A stretch of 64,000 bases of DNA. Origin: JALZKA01 sp963754045. GTDB taxonomy: Bacteria > Actinomycetota > Thermoleophilia > Solirubrobacterales > 70-9. Of the stretch, positions 51,178 to 60,308 are shown piece after piece; the stretch's first letter is position 1; the number at the start of each line of letters is the position of its first letter. The position numbers and the translations under genes are program-made. The stretch covers positions 124,001-188,000 of the forward strand of contig CAVWEN010000002.1 of the NCBI GenBank assembly GCA_963754045.1, written 5' to 3'. The notes under the pieces are model-generated. The model did no database searches, had not been told where the DNA came from, and saw only the letters and a program-made list of their open reading frames with translations.

Positions 51178-51606
51178 CTAGCCGCCGTCGCGATCCGCGG
51201 CGGTGTCAGGGGTTGCGTCGAGAGCTGCGCGCGCGTCGTCGCGGTCGTCGAACGGACGCCAGCTCGAGATCAACCCGTCGCGCAACTCGAAGAGCCAGGC
51301 CATCGCGTCCTCGCCTGCCAACTCCTGATCCTCCTCCTCCCACCACCATTCGCGAGTGATCAGCGCGAGCACTCGATCCCCCGACTCCTCGACCTCACCG
51401 AGCACGATCCGCTGCTGAACCCCGCCGGGCGCACGCGTCGCCCACTCGCGCGCCGAGGCGATGCCGGTGCGAAGCCCGCGGCTCGCATGGATCTCGACCT
51501 CCGGGTGGAGCGTCGCCGCGAAGCCGTCGATGTCGCGGCCGTTGAACGCCTCAATGAACGCGTGGACTAACCCGGCGCCCGACGCAGGAGACTCGCGTGC
51601 CACCAT
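51178..51606 (-). CDS. NTF2-like/SnoaL-like protein
   Basis: 142 aa. Cone-shaped NTF2 fold pattern: VHAFIEAFNGRDIDGFAATLHPEVEIHASRG, then a central beta-sheet (IVLGEVEESGDRVLALITREW) and an ending SSWRPFDDRDDARAAL. Such proteins are small-molecule enzymes or binding proteins; no catalytic assignment. Divergent from the glycosyltransferase gene with only 14 bp between starts. Confidence 0.75.
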   Translation of the reverse strand: MVARESPASGAGLVHAFIEAFNGRDIDGFAATLHPEVEIHASRGLRTGIASAREWATRAPGGVQQRIVLGEVEESGDRVLALITREWWWEEEDQELAGEDAMAWLFELRDGLISSWRPFDDRDDARAALDATPDTAADRDGG

Positions 51607-51620
51607 TCGCAGCCTAGCCC

Positions 51621-53033
51621 GTGCATCTTCCAGCCCCGCGCCACATCTGGGCCGTTCCCGCGGCCCTCACGCTCGTGATCTGCCTGGTCGGCGCCTGGCA
51701 TCAGGTGCTGTGGCAGGACGAGCTGGCCACCTACACCGCGTCGACCCGATCGCTCGGAGATCTGATCGACCTGGCGCGCGAACGCGATGCCGTGCTCAGT
51801 CCCTACTACGCGTCGCTACACATCTGGACCGAGGTGTTCGGTGCTTCGCCGGTGTCGCTTCGCATCCCATCGGCCCTCGCGATGGCCGGCGCCGCGGCGG
51901 CGGCGGCGCTGATCGGGGCCCGTGCGTTCGGCCCGCGAGCGGGGCTGATCGCCGGCCTCCTGTTCGCCGTCATCCCTACGGTCGCCGAGTATGGACAGGA
52001 GGCCCGCCCGTATGCCTTCGCCATGCTCTTCGCCGCAGTCGCAACCCTGTTTCTGCTCCGCGCCTTGGAGCGGCCCGCGACGGGACGCTGGGTCGTGTAT
52101 GCGATGGCCCTGGTGGCCCTCGGCGCCGCACAGCTGACGGCGCTCGCGGTGGTGGTGGCGCACGCCGCCATCGTCGCCCTCGCAGCGCCACGCCGGACCC
52201 GACGCAGGCTGCTGCTGGGCTGGGCTGCCGCGTCCGGCGCTGCCGGGGTCGCGCTCGCGCCACTCGCCTACGCCGGCGCCGGCCAGACGGAGCAGCTCGC
52301 CGGGGTGGCGGAGACCAGCCTGCGGGTGCTCGGGGACCTTCCGAGCGATCTCGTCGGTGGGACTGGGGTGGCGATTGCCCTGCTCGCCCTGGCGGCGGCC
52401 GGCGCGATTCGCAGGCGCCGCGCCGCGCTCCCCTGGCTGGCCCTGGCCCTCGTGCCCGTGCTCGTGTTCCTGCTGGTGTCGATCGAGCAACCGGTGCTGC
52501 GCTCGAGGTATCTGCTGCTCATCCTGATCGGGGTCGTCGTGCTCGCCGGGGCGGCGCTCGCCGACTCACCCCGGCTCGTGGCCGGCCTGGCCGTCGCGGC
52601 TGTCGCTGCACTCGGGCTGTCCGCACAGGTCGATCTGCGCGGCGTGACCAAAAACGACAATCAACCCGACTACCGCGAGATCGCGTCGATCATCGAGGCT
52701 GAGTCCAAGCCCGGCGACGCGATCGTGATGCCAACCGAGCGGGGGATCCGCTTTCGGATCGGCCTCGAGGTATATCTGGCCGACGCAAACCGCCCCGACG
52801 ACGTGCTTGCCACCAGGAGTCCCGCCGAATCCGCCGCACTGGATGCGTGGGAGTGCATTCCACCGACCTGTTTCGGCTCGCGCGAGCGCATTTGGGTCGG
52901 CTGCGATCGCGACTGCCGCCTACCACTCTCGGGACTCAAGGACGAAACCGCCGCCGCCCTGCGTGAACGCGGGTACCGGCCGCACGAGAGCTGGCAGGTG
53001 GAGGGCGGCGCGATCTCGCTGTATTCGCGGTGA
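51621..53033 (+). CDS. GT39-like membrane glycosyltransferase
   Basis: 470 aa, about ten membrane helices in the first 350 residues and a soluble extracytoplasmic C-terminal domain. The catalytic acidic pair of GT-C glycosyltransferases is seen right after helix 1 (WQDELATY, Asp33/Glu34), and EYGQEARPYAFAMLFAA is typical of the mannosyltransferase-like family. It probably transfers a sugar from a polyprenyl-phosphate donor to an envelope acceptor. Two Cys pairs in the C-terminal region (WECIPPTCFG, GCDRDCRL) may form disulfides outside the membrane. Confidence 0.78.
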   Translation: MHLPAPRHIWAVPAALTLVICLVGAWHQVLWQDELATYTASTRSLGDLIDLARERDAVLSPYYASLHIWTEVFGASPVSLRIPSALAMAGAAAAAALIGARAFGPRAGLIAGLLFAVIPTVAEYGQEARPYAFAMLFAAVATLFLLRALERPATGRWVVYAMALVALGAAQLTALAVVVAHAAIVALAAPRRTRRRLLLGWAAASGAAGVALAPLAYAGAGQTEQLAGVAETSLRVLGDLPSDLVGGTGVAIALLALAAAGAIRRRRAALPWLALALVPVLVFLLVSIEQPVLRSRYLLLILIGVVVLAGAALADSPRLVAGLAVAAVAALGLSAQVDLRGVTKNDNQPDYREIASIIEAESKPGDAIVMPTERGIRFRIGLEVYLADANRPDDVLATRSPAESAALDAWECIPPTCFGSRERIWVGCDRDCRLPLSGLKDETAAALRERGYRPHESWQVEGGAISLYSR

Positions 53034-53037
53034 GGCG

Positions 53038-55869
53038 CTAGCCGCCGTGGCAATTCTTGAACTTCTTGCCCGACCCGCACCAGCAGGGATCGTTGCGCCC
53101 CAGCTTCTCGTTCTCGGTCTTGACGACCGTGCCCGTTGGGGCCTGCTGGGCGGCCGGTGGAGCTTGCTGCTGCTCGGCTACCGTGGGGGGGGCGGCACCT
53201 CCGGCCTGGGCGGCAGCGTCGGCCAGCGCGGACGGCTGGGCCTCGCCGTCGCCGCCTGAGTAGTTCACGTCGCCCTGGGCGCGGCGCTCGTACATCCGCT
53301 CCTGCTCCGCGGCCTCGACGTTCACCTCCACATGGAAGATCACGCGCGCGAACTCCTGCCAGATCGCTGCCATCAGCTCCTCGAACATCGTGAAGCCCTC
53401 GTTCTTGTAGGCGACGAGCGGATCGATCTGGGCGAACCCACGAAGGTGGATGCCCTCGCGCAGATAGTCCATCTCGTAGAGATGCTCACGCCAACGGTTA
53501 TCGATGATCTGCAGCAGGATCTGGCGCTCGAGCCAGCGCATCAGGTCCCCGCCGAGCTCATCCGCGCGCGCGGAGTAGGCGCGCAGTGCGTCGTCCGCCA
53601 TCTGGTCGGCGATCTCCTCGCGGCTCGAGTTCTGCAGATCAACGGCTCCGAGATCCACCTCGAGTGGCCAAATCGACGCGGCCTGCGCCTGTAGGCCGGC
53701 GATGTCCCAATCCTCGAATATGTCGCCGGGGGTGAACTCGTCCACCAAGCGCTCGGCGACCTCGCCAATCTGCTGCGAGGCGACCTCGGACATGTCCCGA
53801 CCCTCGAGAATCTCGCGCCGGTACTTGTAGACGACGCGGCGCTGCTCGTTCATCACGTCGTCGTACTCGAGGACGCGCTTTCTGATCAAGAAGTTCTGCT
53901 GCTCGACCTTCTTCTGGGCGTTCTCGATCTGCTTGGTGAGCATCTTCGCCTCGAGCGGGTACTCCTCGCCCTCTTCGTCCACCGGGCCGAGCCGGTCGAG
54001 AATCTTGTAGATCCTGTCGCCGGCGAAGAGGCGCACCAGGTCGTCCTCGGCGGAGAGGAAGAAGCGGGACTCGCCCGGATCACCCTGGCGGCCCGAACGG
54101 CCGCGGAGCTGGTTGTCGATCCGGCGCGACTCGTGCCGCTCGGTTCCGCATATGTAGAGCCCGCCGAGCTCGCGGACCTTGTCGCCCTCCGCCTTGCACT
54201 GCTCCTCGAGCGGAGCCTGCGCGGCCGCCAGCGCCTCGTCGTAACCGTCGTCGCCGGGCTTGATGCCCTGCTTGAGGACCTCGGTTTTCGCCATCGATTC
54301 CGGATCGCCGCCGAGCTTGATGTCGACGCCGCGGCCGGCCATGTTCGTCGCGATCGTCACCGAACCGATCCGCCCGGCCTGGGCGATCGTCTCGCCCTCG
54401 CGTTGGGCGTGCTCGGGCTTCGCATTCAGGACCACGTGGTCGATCCCGTTGCGGGTGAACTCGGCGCCGAGCATCTCCGAGATCTCGACCGAGATCGTCC
54501 CGATCAGAATCGGCTGTCCAGCCTCGTGGCGTTCCTTGATCTCGCCGACCACGGCCTTCCACTTGCCGCCCTTGGTCTTGTAGATCTGGTCGTTCGCGTC
54601 GTCGCGGACCATCGGCCGGTGGGTGGGGATCTCAACCACCGGCATCTCGTAGATCTTCATGAACTCCTGGGCCTCGGTCATTGCCGTGCCTGTCATACCC
54701 GCGAGCTTGTCGTAGAGACGGAAGTAGTTCTGGAGGGTGATCGTCGCGAGCGTCTGGTTCTCCTCGCGGATCGCGACCCCCTCTTTTGCCTCGATCGCCT
54801 GATGGAGGCCCTCCGACCAGCGACGCCCCTCGAGGATGCGGCCGGTGAACTCGTCGATGATCATCACCTGGTTATCGATCACGGCGTAGTCGGTATCGCG
54901 GCTGTAGAGCGCCTCGGCCTTCAAACACTGGATCAGGTGGTTGACCAGGGTGCCGTTCTCCGAGACGTAGAGATTGTCCACGCCGAGGAACTGCTCCGCC
55001 TTGTGGACGCCCGCCTCGGTTGGCGCGACGGTCTTGTGCTTCTCGTCGTACTCGTAGTCGTGGTCGGCCTCAGAAGTGTCGCGCGACTCGCCGAGCGACT
55101 TCAGCTTCGTCTTCGTCTCCTGGCCGATCATCTGCTTGGCCAAGCGCGCGAACGTGTAGTAGAGATCAGCGGCCTTTTCGGGCTGGCCGGAGATGATCAG
55201 TGGCGTCCTGGCCTCGTCGATCAGAATGTTGTCGACCTCGTCGACGATGCCGAAGTTGTGGTCGCGCTGGACGCATTCCTCCAGCGATCCGGCCATGTTG
55301 TCGCGCAGATAGTCGAAGCCAAACTCGGAGTTCGTCCCAAAGGTCACGTCCGCGCCGTACATCTCACGGCGCTGCGAAGGAGGCATCTGCGCTTGGATCA
55401 CGCCCACGCTCACCCCGAGCGCGCGATAGACGGGCAGCATCCATTCCGCGTCGCGACGGGCGAGGTAGTCGTTGACCGTGACCAGGTGGACCGACTTGCC
55501 GCCGAGCGTGTTGAGGAAAACCGCGGGGGTGGCGGTGAGGGTCTTGCCCTCGCCGGTCTTCATCTCGGCGATCGAGCCATCGTTTAGAACCATGGCGCCG
55601 ATCAGCTGCACGTCGTAGTGGCGTTGGCCGAGCGTGCGCTTGCCGGCCTCGCGGGCCAGCGCGAACGACTCGGGGATCAGATCCGCGATCGGCTCGCCGT
55701 TGCGGGCGCGCTCGCGCAGGGCGTCGGCCTCCACCTTGAGCTCATCGTCGGAGAGAAGCTCCGTCTCGGCCTCGATGTCGTTGATTCGCACGGCAAGCTG
55801 TTCGAATTCCTTCAGCTTTTTGCCCTCGCCGAGGCGCAGGGCGCGATCAAGGATTCCTCTACCTGCCAT
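53038..55869 (-). CDS. secA: Preprotein translocase ATPase SecA
   Basis: 943 aa motor that drives proteins through SecYEG. N-terminal nucleotide-binding motifs MKTGEGKTLTA and VDEVDNILIDEARTPLIISG, the second motor domain with GRSGRQGDPGESRF, the preprotein cross-linking and scaffold regions, and the C-terminal zinc motif GRNDPCWCGSGKKFKNCH are complete. A Gln/Pro/Ala-rich linker precedes the zinc motif. TACCCT 9 bases upstream may be its -10. Confidence 0.97.
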   Translation of the reverse strand: MAGRGILDRALRLGEGKKLKEFEQLAVRINDIEAETELLSDDELKVEADALRERARNGEPIADLIPESFALAREAGKRTLGQRHYDVQLIGAMVLNDGSIAEMKTGEGKTLTATPAVFLNTLGGKSVHLVTVNDYLARRDAEWMLPVYRALGVSVGVIQAQMPPSQRREMYGADVTFGTNSEFGFDYLRDNMAGSLEECVQRDHNFGIVDEVDNILIDEARTPLIISGQPEKAADLYYTFARLAKQMIGQETKTKLKSLGESRDTSEADHDYEYDEKHKTVAPTEAGVHKAEQFLGVDNLYVSENGTLVNHLIQCLKAEALYSRDTDYAVIDNQVMIIDEFTGRILEGRRWSEGLHQAIEAKEGVAIREENQTLATITLQNYFRLYDKLAGMTGTAMTEAQEFMKIYEMPVVEIPTHRPMVRDDANDQIYKTKGGKWKAVVGEIKERHEAGQPILIGTISVEISEMLGAEFTRNGIDHVVLNAKPEHAQREGETIAQAGRIGSVTIATNMAGRGVDIKLGGDPESMAKTEVLKQGIKPGDDGYDEALAAAQAPLEEQCKAEGDKVRELGGLYICGTERHESRRIDNQLRGRSGRQGDPGESRFFLSAEDDLVRLFAGDRIYKILDRLGPVDEEGEEYPLEAKMLTKQIENAQKKVEQQNFLIRKRVLEYDDVMNEQRRVVYKYRREILEGRDMSEVASQQIGEVAERLVDEFTPGDIFEDWDIAGLQAQAASIWPLEVDLGAVDLQNSSREEIADQMADDALRAYSARADELGGDLMRWLERQILLQIIDNRWREHLYEMDYLREGIHLRGFAQIDPLVAYKNEGFTMFEELMAAIWQEFARVIFHVEVNVEAAEQERMYERRAQGDVNYSGGDGEAQPSALADAAAQAGGAAPPTVAEQQQAPPAAQQAPTGTVVKTENEKLGRNDPCWCGSGKKFKNCHGG

Positions 55870-55886
55870 CAGCGATTCAGGGTATC

Positions 55887-55901
55887 GCCCACGACGTGGG
55901 C
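55887..55901. other. Palindrome upstream of secA
   Basis: GCCCACGACGTGGGC (6-base arms, 3-base loop) lies just upstream of the putative secA -10 and 60 bases past the propeller gene's stop. It could be an operator or a transcript-end hairpin; no T-run follows. Confidence 0.3.
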
Positions 55902-55960
55902 AGCAGCTACGTCGTCTTCGCCCTGAGCGCGCGCGCGAGCGAGCGCTCCCAGCGGCGGCG

Positions 55961-57250
55961 TTACCGGCCCCGATCGTGGAGGTAGACGTTGCCTACCGCG
56001 TTGCCGGGCAGGTTGTCCGATCCTGAGCTGAAGGCGACGTAGCGTCCCGAGGCCGAGACCGAGGCCTCGTAGCTATGGCCGTCGGCCGGCGTCCCGGCCG
56101 AGGTCTTGCTGACCAGGCGGGTCTTGCCGGTCTTGCGGTCGTGGATGTAGACGTCATCGACCGCGTCGTTGCCGGGCAGGTTCGTCGCGTCTGACTGGAA
56201 GGCGACGTACCGCCCCGAGGCCGAGAGCGAGGGGTCGTAGCTATCGCCGTCGGCCGGATCGCCGGCCGAGGTCTTGCTGATCAGGCGGGTCTTGCCGCTC
56301 TTGCGATCGTGGATGTAGACGTCATCGACCGCGTCGTTGCCGGGCAGGTTGTTCGCCTGCGATTCGAAGGCGACGTAGCGCCCCGAGGCCGAGATCGAGG
56401 GGGTGTAGCTGTTGCCGTCGGCCGGTGCTCCGGCCGAGGTCTTGCTGACCAGGCGGGTCTTGCCGGTCTTGCGGTCGTGGATGTAGACGTCGTATAACCC
56501 GTCGTCACCGGGCAGGTTCGTCGCGGATGATTCGAAGGCGACGTAGCGCCCCGAGGCCGAGATCGAGGGGACGGAGCTGTTCTCGTTGGCCGGAGCGCCG
56601 GCCGAGGTTTTGCTGACCAGGCGGGTCTTGCCGGTCTTGCGGTCGTGGATGAAGACGTCGTACACCCCGTTGTTGCCGGGCAGGTTGTTCGCGGCTGACC
56701 GGAAGGCGACGTAGCGCCCGGAGGCCGAGACCGAGGGGGTGAAGCTCCAGCCGTCGGCCGGCGTGCCGGCCGAGGTCTTGCTGATCAGACGGGTCTTGCC
56801 GGTCTTGCGGTCGTGGATGTAGACGTTATTCACCGTGTCGTCGCCGGGCAGGTTGTTCGCCTGCGATTCGAAGGCGACGTAGCGCCCGGAGGCCGAGACC
56901 GAGGGGGTGAAGCTCCAGCCGTCGGCCGGCGTGCCGGCCGAGGTCTTGCTGATCAGACGGGTCTTGCCGGTCTTGCGGTCGTGGATGTAGACGTTATTCA
57001 CCGTGTCGTCGCCGGGCAGGTTGTTCGCCTGCGATTCGAAGGCGACGTAGCGCCCCGAGGCCGAGATCGAGGGGGTGTAGCTGAAGCCATCGGCCGGAGT
57101 GCCGTTCGAGGTCTTGCTGACCAGCTTCGTCTTCCCTGCGGCGCCGAGCGCCGGCAGCGCCGCGACCAGCGCGCCGGTGGCGAGTGCCACCACGATCGCC
57201 GCCGCCCAGCGGCCAGCCCTGCTGATCTCCCCCACAGATCCTCCCCACAT
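55961..57250 (-). CDS. Secreted seven-repeat beta-propeller-like protein, copy A
   Basis: 429 aa. Signal peptide 1-37 (ALPALGAAG) is followed by seven tandem repeats of 56 residues (pattern KTRLxSKTSAGxPADxxSxxPSxSASGRYVAFxSxAxNLPGxx..VYIHDRKTG); the last repeat ends at DRGR. SASGRYVAF is the strand hallmark of TolB/PD40-type propellers, so a seven-bladed propeller outside the cell is expected. Start ATG 57250 has GGAAGG 7 bases upstream. Repeats differ mostly at the same few positions and two are nearly identical in DNA. Confidence 0.85.
   Translation of the reverse strand: MWGGSVGEISRAGRWAAAIVVALATGALVAALPALGAAGKTKLVSKTSNGTPADGFSYTPSISASGRYVAFESQANNLPGDDTVNNVYIHDRKTGKTRLISKTSAGTPADGWSFTPSVSASGRYVAFESQANNLPGDDTVNNVYIHDRKTGKTRLISKTSAGTPADGWSFTPSVSASGRYVAFRSAANNLPGNNGVYDVFIHDRKTGKTRLVSKTSAGAPANENSSVPSISASGRYVAFESSATNLPGDDGLYDVYIHDRKTGKTRLVSKTSAGAPADGNSYTPSISASGRYVAFESQANNLPGNDAVDDVYIHDRKSGKTRLISKTSAGDPADGDSYDPSLSASGRYVAFQSDATNLPGNDAVDDVYIHDRKTGKTRLVSKTSAGTPADGHSYEASVSASGRYVAFSSGSDNLPGNAVGNVYLHDRGR
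56645..57118 (-). repeat. Tandem 168-bp repeats inside propeller A
   Basis: Part of the seven-repeat array where consecutive 168-base units are almost or exactly identical over most of their length (repeats 2 and 3 share the same SAGTPADGWSFTPSV block, and repeats 1 and 2 the same ESQANNLPGDDTVNNVY block). Such identity indicates recent unit duplication. Confidence 0.8.
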
Positions 57251-57322
57251 ACCGAATCCTTCCTCTAGCCTCAGTCCCGACGAGGTGAAACTAACCCGGT
57301 CGCGGCGATGCTGTCAAGGCCG

Positions 57323-58615
57323 CTACCGGCCCCGGTCGTGGATGTAGACGTCATTCACCGCGTCGTTGCCGGGCAGGTTCGTCGCGAATGATTCGAAGGC
57401 GACGTAGCGTCCCGAGGCCGAGACCGAGGGGTCGGAGCTGTAGCTGTCGGCCGGCGTCCCGGCCGAGGTCTTGCTGACCAGCCGGGTCTTGCCGGTTTTG
57501 CGGTCGTGGATGTAGACCTCATCCACCGTGTCGTCGCCGGGCAGGTTGGTCGCGCCTGACCGGAAGGCAACGTAGCGCCCGGAGGCCGAGATCGAGGGGG
57601 CCTCGCTGTTGCCGTCGGCCGGAGTACCGGCCGAGGTTTTGCTGACCAGGCGGGTCTTGCCGCTCTTGCGGTCGTGGATGTAGACGTCATTCACCGCGTC
57701 GTTGCCGGGCAGGTTGGTCGCGTCTGAGTCGAAGGCGACGTAGCGCCCCGAGGCCGAGATCGAGGGGAGGTAGCTGTGGTCGTCGGCCGGCGTCCCGGCC
57801 GAGGTCTTGCTGACCAGCCGGGTCTTGCCGGTTTTGCGGTCGTGGATGTAGACCTCATCCACCGTGTCGTCGCCGGGCAGGTTGGTCGCGCCTGACCGGA
57901 AGGCAACGTAGCGCCCGGAGGCCGAGATCGAGGGGGCCTCGCTGTTGCCGTCGGCCGGAGTACCGGCCGAGGTTTTGCTGACCAGGCGGGTGTTGCCGGT
58001 TTTGCGGTCGTGGATGTAGACGTCGTACACCCCGTTGTTGCCGGGCAGGTTGTTCGCGGCTGACCGGAAGGCGACGTAGCGCCCGGTGGCCGAGACCGAG
58101 GGGGTGAAGCTGTTGCCGTCGGCCGGTGCTCCGGCCGAGGTTTTGCTGACCAGGCGGGTCTTGCCGGTTTTGCGGTCGTGGATGTAGACGTCATCCGCCG
58201 TGTCGTCGCCGGGCAGGTTCGTCGCGGATGATTCGAAGGCGACGTAGCGCCCGGAGGCCGAGATCGAGGGGAGGTAGCTGTGGTCGTCGGCCGGAGTACC
58301 GGCCGAGGTCTTGCTGACCAGCCGGGTCTTGCCGGTTTTGCGGTCGTGGATGTAGACCTCATCCACCGTGTCGTCACCGGGCAGGTTCGTCGCGGATGAT
58401 TCGAAGGCGACGTAGCGCCCCGAGGCCGAGATCGAAGGGTCGTAGCTGTCGTCGTCGGCCGGATCGCCGGCCGAGGTCTTGCTGATCAGCTTCGTCTTCC
58501 CTGCGGCGCCGAGGGCCGGCAGTGCCACCACGAGCGCGCCGGTGGCGAGCGCCACCGTGATCGCGGTGGCATAGCGGCCGCCCCTGCTGATCTTCCCCAC
58601 GGATCCTTCCCACAT
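57323..58615 (-). CDS. Secreted seven-repeat beta-propeller-like protein, copy B
   Basis: 430 aa paralogue of the adjacent gene: near-identical signal peptide region (ATGALVVALPALGAAGKTKLISK), seven 56-residue repeats and the same DRGR ending. Repeats 4 and 6 are identical in sequence, with repeat 5 between them, showing a two-unit (about 336-bp) duplication. The same Shine-Dalgarno and ATTCGGT spacer precedes both genes, so the duplication included the ribosome-binding region. Confidence 0.85.
   Translation of the reverse strand: MWEGSVGKISRGGRYATAITVALATGALVVALPALGAAGKTKLISKTSAGDPADDDSYDPSISASGRYVAFESSATNLPGDDTVDEVYIHDRKTGKTRLVSKTSAGTPADDHSYLPSISASGRYVAFESSATNLPGDDTADDVYIHDRKTGKTRLVSKTSAGAPADGNSFTPSVSATGRYVAFRSAANNLPGNNGVYDVYIHDRKTGNTRLVSKTSAGTPADGNSEAPSISASGRYVAFRSGATNLPGDDTVDEVYIHDRKTGKTRLVSKTSAGTPADDHSYLPSISASGRYVAFDSDATNLPGNDAVNDVYIHDRKSGKTRLVSKTSAGTPADGNSEAPSISASGRYVAFRSGATNLPGDDTVDEVYIHDRKTGKTRLVSKTSAGTPADSYSSDPSVSASGRYVAFESFATNLPGNDAVNDVYIHDRGR
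57472..57990 (-). repeat. Duplicated 336-bp block in propeller B
   Basis: The segment around 57472-57655 recurs almost exactly at 57808-57990, two repeat units apart. Copies carry the same silent choices, so they are recent and probably exchange by recombination. Confidence 0.7.
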
Positions 58616-58691
58616 ACCGAATCCTTCCCATCTCCACCTATCTGCTGGGCAAACCTAACCCGGAAGCGGCGGTGCTGTCAAGGCCCGGGCA

Positions 58692-58697
58692 TATCCT
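58692..58697 (+). promoter_or_regulatory. -10 element of nfo (leaderless)
   Basis: TATCCT, 6 bases before GTG 58704; no Shine-Dalgarno. Confidence 0.5.
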
Positions 58698-58703
58698 CCG
58701 GCT

Positions 58704-59483
58704 GTGGCATCCCCTCCCGTCGGCGCGCACCTCTCGGGTGATGATCCGCTCGGCCTGGCCGCGGCCCTGGGGGCCGACGTCGTGCAGATCTTTCTCACCG
58801 CACCACAGAGTTGGGAGGCACCGCCGGAGCGCGCTGACGCCGCCGACCTCAAGGCCTCGCCCATGGATATCTACGTCCACGCGCCCTACCTGATCAACGT
58901 CTGCTCACCGAAGCCGAACGTTCGCTACGGCGCTCGCAAGATCCTCAGGCAGACATGCGAGGGCGCGGCCGACATCGGGGCGGCAGCGGTGATCGTCCAC
59001 CCCGGCTATGCCGAGGACGGTCTTGTTGAGGGCGTCGCGCGCTGGACGAAGACGCTCGAGCAGCTCGAGTCCGAGGTGCCCGTCTACCTCGAGAACACCG
59101 CCGGCGGTGACAACGCCGTGGCCCGGCGCTTCGATGCGCTGGCGAAGCTCTGGGCGGCGGTGGCGGTGGCGAAGACCGAGGTCGAGGTCGGCTTCTGCTT
59201 CGACACCTGCCACGCCCACGCCGCGGGCGAGGAGCTATCCGACGCGGTCGAGCGCGCGATCGCGATCACCGGCGGTGTGGATTTGCTGCACTTCAACGAC
59301 TCGCGCGACCCGCCGGGGACCGGCGCTGACCGCCACGCCAACATCGGCGCAGGCACGATCGACACCGACGTCCTCGCGCACATGGTTCGCGCCGCCGGAG
59401 CGCCCGTGGTGGTCGAGACGCCGCGCGACCCGGACGCGCTCCGCGCGGATATGGCGTTTGCTCGCGACGCCCTCGGCGTCTAG
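58704..59483 (+). CDS. nfo: Deoxyribonuclease IV (endonuclease IV, AP endonuclease)
   Basis: 259 aa TIM-barrel AP endonuclease of base-excision repair. Trinuclear zinc ligands can be placed: His in YVHAPYLIN, His in IVHPGYAEDG, Glu in YLENTAGG, Asp and His in CFDTCHAHAAG, His/Asp in LLHFNDS, Asp-x-His in ADRHANIGAG and Glu in VVVETPRD. Start GTG is slightly shorter than usual family members but the fold begins at once (VGAHLSG). Functionally matches mutM in the window. Confidence 0.93.
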   Translation: MASPPVGAHLSGDDPLGLAAALGADVVQIFLTAPQSWEAPPERADAADLKASPMDIYVHAPYLINVCSPKPNVRYGARKILRQTCEGAADIGAAAVIVHPGYAEDGLVEGVARWTKTLEQLESEVPVYLENTAGGDNAVARRFDALAKLWAAVAVAKTEVEVGFCFDTCHAHAAGEELSDAVERAIAITGGVDLLHFNDSRDPPGTGADRHANIGAGTIDTDVLAHMVRAAGAPVVVETPRDPDALRADMAFARDALGV

Positions 59484-59830
59484 CTGGGGGTCTCGCGCAG
59501 ACGTCCGAGCGCCCGGCGGGTGCGCTCGCGGCCGCGGCGCTTCTCCCGGCTGCGCTTGACCTGGCGGCGGACGTCCTCGGCGATCTCGTGGATCGCGTGG
59601 ATCATCTCGGGGGCCGCCTCGTGGGCGCGGATCGTGGTCTTCCCCTTGAGGTAGAGCGTTGCCTCGGCGATCTGGCTATCGGTCACGCGCGGGTTGCGTT
59701 CCTCCGAGAGTTCGACCTCGAGCGTCGCCAGCGGCGACACCTGCTTACCCACCCGTTTGAAGCGTTTCTGCACCGCGTCCCGAAGCTCGTCGGTCACCTC
59801 GACGTTTCGACCCCTGATCTCGATCCGCAC
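59480..59830 (-). CDS. hpf: Ribosome hibernation-promoting factor HPF/RaiA
   Basis: 116 aa short-type factor that binds the 30S decoding region in stationary phase. MRIEIRGRNVEVTDELRDAV begins the beta-alpha-beta-beta-beta-alpha fold, and KTTIRAHEAAPEMIHAIHEI and the Arg/Lys-rich tail complete it. GTG 59830 has GAGAGGAG upstream. Lies upstream of secA as in many bacteria, although propeller genes and nfo now separate them. The long-form C-terminal dimerisation domain is absent. Confidence 0.93.
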   Translation of the reverse strand: MRIEIRGRNVEVTDELRDAVQKRFKRVGKQVSPLATLEVELSEERNPRVTDSQIAEATLYLKGKTTIRAHEAAPEMIHAIHEIAEDVRRQVKRSREKRRGRERTRRALGRLRETPS

Positions 59831-59915
59831 GGCCGGCTCCTCTCGTCGCGTTGCGCTTCCTTCGAGATTACGCCTTTCCCGGCGTCCGTCAAGGCCAACC
59901 CGACGACGCGGTGCG

Positions 59916-60308
59916 TCAGCAGACCTCGAGCACTTCCACCAGCCCCGCGGCGGCGCGGCAGAGAGCTCGATCGGCGCTGATCAGCGTGGCCTCGTGGGCC
60001 TCGGCCAGTGCGACGTACGTGGCGTCGAAGACGCTCAGTTGATGGCGTAGCGCCCAGACCCTCGGCGAGAGCGGCGTGTGGGGATGGCGGCGGATCGGGA
60101 GAGCTCCAAGGTCGGAAACGGCCGCGCTCGCTCGCGCGATGGGCATCTCGTCGCGCAGGGCCCACCTCCTCAGGGCGCTGAGGACCTCGGTGTCGAGCAG
60201 GAACGGTGCCTGGGCTTCGCGTTCCCTCAGCAGCGCATCCCGGGTGACCATGTGACCAGCCCGAGCGAGCAGCAGGTCGACCGCAGCGGAAGCGTCGAAA
60301 ACGATCAC
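59916..60308 (-). CDS. vapC: VapC-type PIN-domain toxin ribonuclease
   Basis: 130 aa. PIN acidic residues are placed at D5 (FDASAAVDLL), E (LDTEVLSALRR), and the C-terminal pair (SVFDATYVALAE and ISADRALCRA). VapC toxins cut tRNA or rRNA when freed from VapB. GTG 60308 overlaps the antitoxin stop (GTGA). Confidence 0.92.
   Translation of the reverse strand: MIVFDASAAVDLLLARAGHMVTRDALLREREAQAPFLLDTEVLSALRRWALRDEMPIARASAAVSDLGALPIRRHPHTPLSPRVWALRHQLSVFDATYVALAEAHEATLISADRALCRAAAGLVEVLEVC

Noticed and set aside
54133..55587. 484-codon open frame antisense to secA
   Set aside because: It is the GC-rich antisense shadow of a clearly conserved gene, has no recognisable domain and no start signal.
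55961..58615. Regular DNA repeats resembling a CRISPR array
   Set aside because: Units are 168 bp, in frame and code for propeller blades; there are no short identical repeats with unrelated spacers and no cas genes.
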